Below are positions 1 to 5,376 of a stretch of DNA of 7,972 nt, piece by piece; the first letter of the stretch is position 1, and every line of letters starts with the position of its first letter. This DNA is from CAZJDV01 sp964544865 (GTDB taxonomy: Bacteria; Chloroflexota; Dehalococcoidia; Lucifugimonadales; CAJWER01), in assembly GCA_964544865.1 (NCBI GenBank), contig CAZJDV010000101.1:1-7972 (forward strand), given 5' to 3'. Position numbers and translations under genes: made by a program. The notes under the pieces were generated by a model. It had not been told where the DNA came from and ran no database searches. It saw nothing but the letters and a program-made list of their open reading frames with translations.

Positions 1-201
1 CCGGAGCTGCTGCTGGCGGATGAGCCGACCGGCAACCTGGATTCCGCAAACACCGCGGAGGTGATGGCGCTGCTGCGTCGATTCAACGAGCAGGGTCGTC
101 AGACAATCGTCCTCGTGACCCACGATGCCGACGTAAGCGCGGCCTGCACACGGGTGCTACCGATGCTGGACGGAGCGATCCTGCCGGCGCATGCAGTGTG
201 A
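1..201 (+). CDS. ABC transporter ATP-binding protein, LolD/MacB type (C-terminal fragment)
   Basis: Only the last 66 residues are in the window; the 5' part, with Walker A and the signature motif, lies beyond the left edge. The frame opens at base 1 with a Walker B motif (LLLADEP, residues 3-9) running into TGNLDS, the D-loop form typical of LolD/MacB/FtsE ATPases. It continues to an H-loop (VLVTHD) and stops at TGA 199-201. These ATPases power inner-membrane complexes that extract lipoproteins or export small molecules or peptides, paired with a FtsX/MacB-like permease. That permease is not visible here and would have to lie upstream. The 98-nt gap to the next gene suggests the two need not share a transcript. 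The family call is strong; the substrate is unknown. Confidence 0.9.
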   Translation, partial: PELLLADEPTGNLDSANTAEVMALLRRFNEQGRQTIVLVTHDADVSAACTRVLPMLDGAILPAHAV

Positions 202-299
202 TCTGAGGGTGCCTTCGAGATGCAGCGGATTATAGATTCGCGAAATATACGGAGTAAGCACGATGACCGGCACGAAGCCCGTGAAGGGACGGATACGTA

Positions 300-734
300 A
301 TGTCGACTGAACAACCCGTCTGCGTCGCCAGGCACATTAACCACGTCGGTATCGCGGTGCAGGACATCGAGGAGACTCTGGCGTTCTACCGGGACGTGTT
401 CGGGGCCGGCGGCGCTGAGGTGGTGGAGCAGGAGGACCAGGGAGTGCTGGGAGCGCTTGTCACCGTCGGAGGAACACAGCTCGAGTTCCTGCAGCCGACT
501 GACTCGGATGGCACGGTGGCGCGCTTCATCGAGCGCCGCGGCGAGGGCCTGCACCACATCTGCTTCGAGGTCGAGGATCTGCAGGACAAGCTGGACAGGC
601 TGGACGCCGGAGGTGTCCGGCTGATTGACAAGACGCCGCGTAAGGGGCTGTCGGGCATGATCGCGTTCCTGCACCCGCGTTCCACCCGCGGCGTGCTGAT
701 CGAGCTGGTGGACCAGGACACGGCGAGGCGATGA
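300..734 (+). CDS. mce: Methylmalonyl-CoA epimerase (VOC superfamily)
   Basis: A 144-residue protein, normal length for methylmalonyl-CoA epimerase, which interconverts the (S) and (R) forms of methylmalonyl-CoA so that the B12-dependent mutase can make succinyl-CoA in propionate and branched-chain catabolism. It has the two beta-alpha-beta-beta-beta modules of the vicinal oxygen chelate fold. The first begins at HINHVGIAV (residues 12-20) and the second at GLHHICFEV (83-91). Likely metal ligands are His15, Gln60 (GGTQLEF), His85 or His86, and Glu135 (LIELVD). The ATG at 300 has AAGGGA at 284-289, ten bases upstream. The next gene encodes a B12-binding mutase subunit, which strongly supports this call over other VOC proteins such as glyoxalase I. 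Confidence 0.93.
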   Translation: MSTEQPVCVARHINHVGIAVQDIEETLAFYRDVFGAGGAEVVEQEDQGVLGALVTVGGTQLEFLQPTDSDGTVARFIERRGEGLHHICFEVEDLQDKLDRLDAGGVRLIDKTPRKGLSGMIAFLHPRSTRGVLIELVDQDTARR

Positions 735-763
735 GAGAGGGGCCTGCTCTCGAAAGGACGAAT

Positions 764-1180
764 ATGACCCGTCCCAGGATAGTTCGGGTGCTCGTGGCCA
801 AGCCTGGTCTCGACGGGCACGATCGTGGCGCCAAGATCATCGCTCGTGTCCTGCGCGACGCTGGCATGGAGGTAGTCTACACCGGCATCCGTCAGACTCC
901 GGAGATGATCGCCGAGGCTGCGCTCCAGGAGGGAGTGGATGTCATCGGGCTGAGCATCCTGTCGGGCGCCCACATGGAGCTTTTCCCTCGGGTGTTCGAG
1001 GGGCTGAGGTCCCGGGGCATGGGCGACGTGGCGGTGGTCGCCGGCGGCATCATCCCGGACCAGGACAGGTCGGCCCTGCGAAAGATGGGGGTGAAGGCGG
1101 TCTTCGGGCCGGGCACGCCCACCTCGGAGATAGTGGATCTGGTCCGCGAGGCGGTGGCGCAGCGGGACGAGGGAGCGTGA
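764..1180 (+). CDS. Methylmalonyl-CoA mutase-type cobalamin-binding small subunit
   Basis: A 138-residue stand-alone B12-binding domain. It carries the DxHxxG signature (Asp17, His19, Gly22, in GLDGHDRG), where His19 is the lower axial cobalt ligand. It also has the SxL motif (Ser64-Ile65-Leu66) and the GG motif (94-95, VVAGGIIP) that line the nucleotide-tail pocket. In family members it pairs with a separate ~550-residue catalytic subunit that rearranges acyl-CoA carbon skeletons, usually (R)-methylmalonyl-CoA to succinyl-CoA. That large subunit and the G-protein chaperone MeaB are not in the window. An upstream ATG at 731 forms an ATGA overlap with the epimerase stop and would add 11 unconserved residues. 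The ATG at 764 has AAAGGA (753-758) five bases upstream and begins just before the conserved RPRIVRVLVAKPG, so it is preferred. Isobutyryl-CoA or 2-hydroxyisobutyryl-CoA mutase small subunits look alike; the adjacent epimerase favours methylmalonyl-CoA. Confidence 0.9.
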   Translation: MTRPRIVRVLVAKPGLDGHDRGAKIIARVLRDAGMEVVYTGIRQTPEMIAEAALQEGVDVIGLSILSGAHMELFPRVFEGLRSRGMGDVAVVAGGIIPDQDRSALRKMGVKAVFGPGTPTSEIVDLVREAVAQRDEGA

Positions 1181-1238
1181 GACCGTTGGAGGCCGAGGCA
1201 AGGGCGAATATCTGCATGCCATCGTTCAGGGCATCGCC

Positions 1239-1904
1239 GTGATCGAGGCGCTGATTTTCGACTTCGATGGGGTCATCTTGGATACGGAGACCCCGGACTT
1301 CGGGACCTGGAGGGATGAGTTCGAGCTCCACGGCGTCGAGCTGGAACGCTCGCTGTGGTCGAGGTTCATCGGCGGCGGCGCCGGGACCTTCGATGTCTAC
1401 GCGCACCTCGAAGGGCTGCTGGGGCGCTCTATCGACCGCGAGCTCGTACGGACGCGGCGCCGGCGACGCTACCTTGAGATCGTGGAGTCCAGCCCCCTGC
1501 TGCCCGGCGTCACCGACTGCATGGCCCAGGTCAGGGAGTTGGGGCTGAAGGTCGGGGTGGCCTCCAGCTCGAACAGGGAGTGGGTCGAGGGCCACTTGGT
1601 GCGGCGGGACCTGATGAGGCTCGTCGATTCGGTCCGCTCCAGGGACGACGTTACGAGCGTCAAGCCAGACCCGGAGCTTTTCCTGGCGTCGGCCGGGAGC
1701 CTGGGAATCCGACCGCGTCGGTGCGTGGCCATCGAGGACTCGGCCAACGGGGTGACCGCGGCCACGAGGGCCGGAATGTTCTGCGTAGTCGTCACCAACC
1801 CCATGACCAAGGACATGTCCGTCGGCCACGCGGACCTTCGCCTGGACGCGCTGAGCGACATGTCGCTGGCCGAGCTGCTGGAGCGGGCGGCCAACTCCCA
1901 CTGA
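1239..1904 (+). CDS. HAD-superfamily hydrolase, beta-phosphoglucomutase/phosphatase-like
   Basis: A 221-residue protein with all four HAD motifs. Motif I is DFDGVILD, with nucleophile Asp8 and acid/base Asp10. Motif II is Ser109 in VASSSN, motif III is Lys142 in VKPDP, and motif IV is the acidic pair Glu166-Asp167 in AIEDSANG. The stretch between motifs I and II (residues 15-85) is a helical C1 cap, as in beta-phosphoglucomutase, phosphoglycolate phosphatase and sugar-phosphate phosphatases. The protein should be a cytosolic Mg-dependent phosphatase or mutase; substrate cannot be read from sequence. The start is GTG 1239; no ATG is available in frame and AGGG at 1227-1230 is a weak ribosome site. 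It follows the mutase subunit by 58 nt and precedes the enolase-superfamily gene by 9 nt, so it probably belongs to that operon. Confidence 0.88.
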   Translation: MIEALIFDFDGVILDTETPDFGTWRDEFELHGVELERSLWSRFIGGGAGTFDVYAHLEGLLGRSIDRELVRTRRRRRYLEIVESSPLLPGVTDCMAQVRELGLKVGVASSSNREWVEGHLVRRDLMRLVDSVRSRDDVTSVKPDPELFLASAGSLGIRPRRCVAIEDSANGVTAATRAGMFCVVVTNPMTKDMSVGHADLRLDALSDMSLAELLERAANSH

Positions 1905-1913
1905 GGGACCGGA

Positions 1914-3056
1914 ATGACCATACCTGAGAACGTAACCATCACGAGGATCGACGCCGTGGTGCTCGAGGGGACGCGCCCTCGGACCATCGGCCGCAACTCC
2001 CATGTCGACGTTCACGGCCGCGTGGCGTCGGCCCCGGTGGTGCGGCTGCACACGGACCAGGGAGTCACCGGCTGGGGGTGGTCGCAGGCCACGGCTGAGG
2101 ATGCGGAGGCCCTGGCCGGCAAGAATCTGCACGAGGTCTTCGCCGCCGCCGATGGGACGGCCGATGACTACCTCGCATTCGACTTTCCGCTGTGAGACCT
2201 GGCCGGGCGCGTGCTGGGGAGGCCGGTTCACGGAATGCTGGGGGGCGGCGGCGCGAACACGGTGCCGGTCTACGACGGCACCATCTACATCGATGAGGTG
2301 GACCCTGGCACGGGCCGGGACGACGGCCTTGCGCCCATGTTGAGCGCCGTCCGGATGGGCCTCGACGCCGGCTTCCGTGCGTTCAAGGTCAAGGTCGGCC
2401 GCGGCTTCAAGTGGATGGAGACCCGGGCCGGAATGAGGCGCGACATCGACGTGCTGCACGCGATTCGCGACCTGATAGGCCCGGACATGAAGCCGCTCAT
2501 CGACGCCAACAACGGCTACACCCCCGACGAGGCTCGGCAGGTCATGCGCGAGGCCGGCGAGTGCGGCATCTACTGGTTCGAGGAGCCCTTCAGCGAGGAC
2601 TTGCACGAGTCCGTGGCCCTTAGGAGCTTCATCCGCGACGGGGGTTGGGACACGCTCGTCGCGGACGGTGAGGGGTCGGAGGCGCAAGACGCGGAGTTCA
2701 CCGGGATCGTGCGGGCCAGCGGCATCGACGTGGTGCAGTTCGACATGCGCCAGTACACGCTGACGCGTTGGATGCGCTACATGACGGTGATCGCTGAGAC
2801 GGGAGCGCTGACCGCGCCGCACAACTTCGGCTCGCACCTGTCGAGGTTCTATATCCCCCAGTTCGCGCGAGGCACGGCGCACTTCACCACCGGCGAGACC
2901 GATATCATGACGATGCCTGGGGTCGCGGCGGACGGCTACGGCTTGGTGGACGGTATGAGAACGGTCCCTGATGCGCCGGGGTTCGGCCTCGAGTTGGACG
3001 GCGCGGGGGGAGCGCGGAGGCTGGATCGTGGAGAGCGGGTGACGGCGTCGCCATGA
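1914..3056 (+). pseudogene. Mandelate racemase/muconate lactonizing enzyme family protein, interrupted by one in-frame TGA
   Basis: Two open stretches in the same frame, 1914-2192 and 2196-3056, join into a complete ~380-residue enolase-superfamily protein if the TGA at 2193-2195 is read through. The TGA falls inside FDFPL-(stop)-DLAGRVLGRPV, where relatives typically carry LWDLAG, so one G-to-A change in TGG explains it. The rest looks intact. Full-length numbering gives the KxK base pair Lys158/Lys160 (FKVKVG), metal ligands Asp197 (LIDANNGY), Glu223 or Glu224 (WFEEPF) and Glu253 (ADGEG), and the Asp277/His303 dyad (FDMRQ, APHNFGSH) of the mandelate racemase subgroup. Such enzymes abstract a proton alpha to a carboxylate in sugar-acid or hydroxy-acid dehydration or racemisation. 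The ATG at 1914 has GAGGGA at 1903-1908. Restart at the GTG at 2211 would lose the N-terminal capping domain and has no clear ribosome site. It is either a fresh pseudogene or a sequence error. Confidence 0.85.
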
Positions 3057-3104
3057 CCCGCCCTTCGCGCCGCCATCAAGACCTCATGCGCGGCGAAGGG
3101 CGGG
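3057..3104. terminator. Perfect 12-bp inverted repeat between convergent genes, probable bidirectional terminator
   Basis: CCCGCCCTTCGC at 3057-3068 is an exact inverted match to GCGAAGGGCGGG at 3093-3104, with a 24-nt loop. The repeat begins at the first base after the TGA of the enolase-superfamily gene and ends 17 nt before the stop of the lipoprotein gene on the other strand. The position fits a hairpin serving both transcripts. Neither flank has a clear U-tract, so it is not a textbook Rho-independent terminator. It may instead stop or protect the 3' ends in another way. Confidence 0.55.
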
Positions 3105-3121
3105 AGCAAAATCCCGATGAG

Positions 3122-4243
3122 TCAGGAATCCCCGTCCTGCACGTCGATGGTACCGACCATGCCGGGATGGATTGGGCACGAATACCTGAAGGTGCCGGTA
3201 ACGGCGAATGTCAGCGAGTAGCCGATGCCGCCAGGACGGGTCCCGTAGCCGATCAGTCCCGAGCTGTAGAGCCCCTCGCCGGTGAAATACTCCCCGGCCT
3301 TGACCGGCAGCAAGACCTGGTGGTTGATAACCATCAACAGCTCGCCGTCATCCCCCTCAACCGGCGTGTACATGGGGGGAAACGCGCCACCGGGATTGAA
3401 CACGACCGAGTGCCAGCGGGACGAGGCCCATACGACGGTGTCCCCTTTGTTGATCTTGAGGCGCCTGGGTATGAACTCGGTGAGCTCGGCTTCGGGGGGA
3501 CCCATGCCTGCACTTACCAGGTACACGCTGGAGCCGCCGGGACCGGCCTCCTTGTCCATGATCCGGTCCGACGTAAGGACGACGCGAAGGCCCCCCGTTA
3601 GTTCCTTGTAGTACTCCATCTCGCTCTCGCCCTGTTCGTCGATCTCCTTTTGGCCGGGCACGTCGAGTGCCGTCTGAGGCTCGACGACGACCACACCCTT
3701 GTGAAAGTCATGGATTCCGCAGAAATAGGGATAGACGCCAGGCTTGTCGAATATCAAGGAGAAGGTGTCGATCTGAGGGAATCCCGGGGGCAGGTGGGGC
3801 TTTGGGAACATTATCCCCGAGTTGACGTAGCCGGCGCCTCTCCAGGCCTCGACAGGGTCGTCCTCGCGCCGCGTGGGGTAGAGCATATTCGGGTTCAACA
3901 TGGAACTTGAGGAGCCGCCGCCGAAAAGGGAGTCGCCAGAACCGCCTGATGGCACCGGGATCACGTCGTCCTCGGGCCGCTGGTCGCTGAAAGTCACGGT
4001 CTGTGGGTCGGCCTGGGTGTTCATCTTCCAGGTGACTGTGTCTCCGGCACGAATCCTGACACTCCGGGGGAAGTACACGTTGATGGCGGTGGTCTTCTCG
4101 CCCGCGCCGACGAGCACAAGCAGCTCTCTCGACGACGGCGGCGTGGGCTCCACGGAAACAGCAACGGTGTCCGGTTCTCCGGAGCATGCGGACAACACCA
4201 GTAATAGCAAGAACGGCGCGACGATCCAGAGGTAACGATTCAT
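3122..4243 (-). CDS. Lipoprotein with two plastocyanin-like (cupredoxin) domains
   Basis: A 373-residue exported lipoprotein. Residues 1-19 form a signal peptide with a hydrophobic core (VAPFLLLLVL) and lipobox LSAC, giving lipidated Cys20. Serine follows it, so there is no Asp-type retention signal. Domain 1 (about 39-190) and domain 2 (about 217-370) share a framework: RIRAGDTVTW versus KINKGDTVVW, then VTF versus VVF, and an xCxIHxxx end. Domain 2 keeps a type-1 copper set: His278 (WHSVVF), Cys356, His359 and Met362 (CPIHPGM). In domain 1 the first His is Gln81 and the axial Met position is His181 (C175-GI-H178-DF-H181). A Gly/Ser-rich insert lies at 99-114. The protein is probably an electron carrier or copper-handling protein at the cell surface. 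The start was chosen at 4243, just before the signal peptide, with GGAGG/AGGAAGG complementary to 4251-4259. An ATG at 4357 would bury the signal peptide. Confidence 0.88.
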   Translation of the reverse strand: MNRYLWIVAPFLLLLVLSACSGEPDTVAVSVEPTPPSSRELLVLVGAGEKTTAINVYFPRSVRIRAGDTVTWKMNTQADPQTVTFSDQRPEDDVIPVPSGGSGDSLFGGGSSSSMLNPNMLYPTRREDDPVEAWRGAGYVNSGIMFPKPHLPPGFPQIDTFSLIFDKPGVYPYFCGIHDFHKGVVVVEPQTALDVPGQKEIDEQGESEMEYYKELTGGLRVVLTSDRIMDKEAGPGGSSVYLVSAGMGPPEAELTEFIPRRLKINKGDTVVWASSRWHSVVFNPGGAFPPMYTPVEGDDGELLMVINHQVLLPVKAGEYFTGEGLYSSGLIGYGTRPGGIGYSLTFAVTGTFRYSCPIHPGMVGTIDVQDGDS

Positions 4244-4368
4244 CGGACTGCCTTCCTCCCGCCCCGGCATCCAGATCGGGGCCGCGTGGCTCATGGCGCC
4301 GCCGCCTCCCGGCCCTACATTTGACCTACGGCGCATCGTCGTCGATGGTTTTTCCACCTCAAGCTGGT

Positions 4369-4397
4369 ATTCTGTAGATTCTGGTCCACCATGTCAA
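4369..4397 (-). promoter_or_regulatory. Sigma70-type promoter for the cupredoxin lipoprotein
   Basis: On the - strand there is a perfect -35 box TTGACA (complement of 4392-4397), a 17-nt spacer, and a -10 box CAGAAT (complement of 4369-4374) matching four of six consensus positions. Transcription would start near 4362, about 120 nt before the ATG at 4243. It is the only good match seen upstream of this gene. The weak -10 suggests low basal activity or use of an activator. Confidence 0.5.
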
Positions 4398-4470
4398 CAA
4401 TCGCCCGGCGGGAGCGTCCCAGATGCGAGCGACCGCGCCGTCTGCATGCCGGCGGCCGGCGCCGCTCCAC

Positions 4471-4502
4471 GTGAATCGGCGCCAATGTGGCCTATGTGAA
4501 TC
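4471..4502. repeat. Two GTGAATC direct repeats abutting a -35 box
   Basis: GTGAATC occurs at 4471-4477 and again at 4496-4502, 25 bases apart start to start. The second copy ends at the base before the TTGACA -35 box of the DUF177-rpmF-fabD promoter. Spacing of about two and a half helical turns would place two bound proteins on roughly opposite faces of the DNA. Either an activator site or chance is possible. Confidence 0.3.
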
Positions 4503-4531
4503 TTGACACAATAGCCGGGAAGCACTAGAAT
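4503..4531 (+). promoter_or_regulatory. Sigma70-type promoter for the yceD-rpmF-fabD-nusB-acpP cluster
   Basis: A perfect TTGACA (4503-4508), a 17-nt spacer, and TAGAAT (4526-4531), five of six matches to TATAAT. The predicted transcription start is near 4538, giving a leader of about 47 nt before the ATG at 4585. This is the strongest promoter match in the window, as expected for a housekeeping operon encoding a ribosomal protein and ACP. Confidence 0.7.
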
Positions 4532-4584
4532 ACGCCGCTGCGAAGGTGCGGCTTCGGCCACTACAATGCGCGGGTGGTGATGGG

Positions 4585-5127
4585 ATGCTCTTCAATGTGT
4601 CGCAGTTGATCAGGGAGCCCAGCGGCGCCTCCCGGGTCTACGAGCTTGAGGAGGAGCTCCTACTCACGGGCGGCGCCGAGCCGCGTCGGGTCCGCGGCAC
4701 CGTCAGGTTGCTGGGGACCGACAGGGGAATTTGGGTGAGCGCGGCGCTGGACACGGACGCCTGGGTCTCATGCAGCCGGTGTCTGGTTGAATACAGCCAG
4801 GCCATCCACATCACTGTCGAGGAGGAGACCCATCCGCTGGGAGAGCCGGCCGGCGCGGACCTGAAAGAGTCAGACGACACGGGGGAGATACTCAGAATAG
4901 ACGAGAACCATATCCTTGACCTGACCGGCGCTGTGAGCCAGTACGCCGAGTTGTGTGTCCCAATGAAACCCGTGTGCCGTCCGGATTGCAAAGGCATCTG
5001 CCCCAGATGCGGGTCCAATCTCAACGAGTCTGGCTGCGAATGTGATATGGTGGTCTGGGATAGTCGATGGGGCGAGCTGCTTGATCTGCTCAGCCCAACC
5101 GAGTCAATCGAGGAGCGTAGCAACTAG
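4585..5127 (+). CDS. yceD: DUF177 (YceD) family protein, linked to rRNA/ribosome biogenesis
   Basis: A 180-residue DUF177 protein. Family members sit next to rpmF throughout bacteria and are needed for normal 23S rRNA accumulation in several lineages; the mechanism is not settled. The N-terminal half has the usual beta-rich pattern with a CSRC pair (Cys63, Cys66). The C-terminal region carries the family's cysteine cluster at Cys131, 135, 139, 142, 151 and 153 (CRPDCKGICPRCG), suggesting zinc binding. The start at 4585 is preferred over the in-frame GTG at 4546. It has GGTGGTGA at 4573-4580, one mismatch from the ideal ribosome site, and opens with MLFNVSQL, as relatives do. The GTG start would lie only about 8 nt from the predicted transcription start. 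The stop overlaps the rpmF start by one base. Confidence 0.9.
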   Translation: MLFNVSQLIREPSGASRVYELEEELLLTGGAEPRRVRGTVRLLGTDRGIWVSAALDTDAWVSCSRCLVEYSQAIHITVEEETHPLGEPAGADLKESDDTGEILRIDENHILDLTGAVSQYAELCVPMKPVCRPDCKGICPRCGSNLNESGCECDMVVWDSRWGELLDLLSPTESIEERSN

Positions 5128-5324
5128 TGCCACCACTTCCAAAGAAAAAACACTCAAAGGGAAGGCAGGGCAAGAAGGCGTCCCACCATGCACTCCGCCG
5201 GATAATGCTTGCGGAGTGCCTCCAATGCCACAGCGCGCGGCTGCCCCATACGATTTGCCCATCGTGTGGATACTACAATGGACGTGAGGTCGTCGCGGTC
5301 GAGTCGGGCGGGGGCGAGGAGTAG
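5127..5324 (+). CDS. rpmF: 50S ribosomal protein L32
   Basis: A 65-residue protein of the large ribosomal subunit. The basic N-terminus (LPKKKHSKGRQGKK, residues 4-17) matches the L32 rRNA-binding tail. It is followed by a zinc ribbon with Cys31, Cys34, Cys44 and Cys47 (CLQC and CPSCG), so this is the zinc-binding C+ form. The start is GTG at 5127, sharing its G with the TAG stop of the upstream gene, with AGGAG at 5111-5115. The overlap implies translational coupling to DUF177. The acidic tail, ending GGGEE, is slightly long for L32 but not unusual. Confidence 0.96.
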   Translation: MPPLPKKKHSKGRQGKKASHHALRRIMLAECLQCHSARLPHTICPSCGYYNGREVVAVESGGGEE

Positions 5325-5325
5325 A

Positions 5326-5376
5326 ATGCCGATGCTGGCTGAGCATGGGTGTCCATGCGACGGGAGCATGGCATGA
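5326..5376 (+). CDS. Possible 16-codon leader ORF coupled to fabD
   Basis: The ATG at 5326 begins MPMLAEHGCPCDGSMA and ends at TGA 5374-5376. This overlaps the fabD start as ATGA (5373-5376). AGGAG at 5317-5321, inside the end of rpmF, lies four bases upstream. It fills nearly the whole 48-nt gap between rpmF and fabD. It could serve only to carry ribosomes onto fabD rather than make a useful peptide. Short ORFs of this size arise easily by chance in GC-rich DNA, so the support is context only. Confidence 0.25.
   Translation: MPMLAEHGCPCDGSMA
5343..5371 (+). promoter_or_regulatory. Two mutually exclusive small hairpins before the fabD start
   Basis: CCATGC at 5353-5358 can pair perfectly with GCATGG at 5343-5348 (loop GTGT) or with the second GCATGG at 5366-5371 (loop GACGGGA). 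The second pairing would hold most of the fabD ribosome site (GGGAG, 5362-5366) in a loop directly before the ATG at 5373. A switch in fabD translation is possible. Six-base stems are common, so confidence is low. Confidence 0.25.

Larger units (their letters stand above)
4244..4584. other. 341-nt intergenic region with divergent promoters
   Basis: There is no coding region between the lipoprotein start and the DUF177 start. The region holds two promoter-like elements, at 4369-4397 reading left and 4503-4531 reading right. It also holds a pair of GTGAATC direct repeats beside the right promoter, and a GC-rich stretch (4401-4470). The left transcript would have an untranslated leader of roughly 120 nt and the right one about 47 nt. 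No riboswitch or RNA gene is recognised in either leader. Confidence 0.6.

Noticed and set aside
227..250. AT-rich patch with TATAGA and AATATA as a possible promoter for mce
   Set aside because: No acceptable -35 box is found at 16-18 nt from either -10-like sequence, so only the base composition supports it.
2193..2195. TGA as selenocysteine or as a genome-wide Trp codon
   Set aside because: The position is Trp in relatives, not Cys, which argues against selenocysteine. TGA ends most other genes here, which excludes general reassignment.
1050..2882. 610-codon open frame on the - strand opposite the mutase subunit, HAD and enolase-superfamily genes
   Set aside because: Its translation is rich in Arg, His, Pro and Val without any domain motif. 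The + strand over the same interval has clear HAD and enolase-superfamily active sites. Long antisense frames are expected in GC-rich coding DNA.
2211..3056. Enolase-superfamily C-terminal part as an independent gene from GTG 2211
   Set aside because: No convincing ribosome site precedes it and the protein would lack the N-terminal capping domain. The upstream part in the same frame completes a normal family member.
3053..3601. 182-codon + strand frame starting as an ATGA overlap with the end of the enolase-superfamily gene
   Set aside because: It lies opposite the cupredoxin lipoprotein, whose signal peptide, lipobox and copper motifs are unmistakable, and it runs through the convergent hairpin. 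The overlap is a coincidence.
4244..4357. N-terminal extension of the lipoprotein to an upstream ATG at 4357
   Set aside because: It would put 38 residues before the signal peptide, and the ATG is almost at the predicted transcription start. The ATG at 4243 has a strong ribosome site and directly begins the signal peptide.
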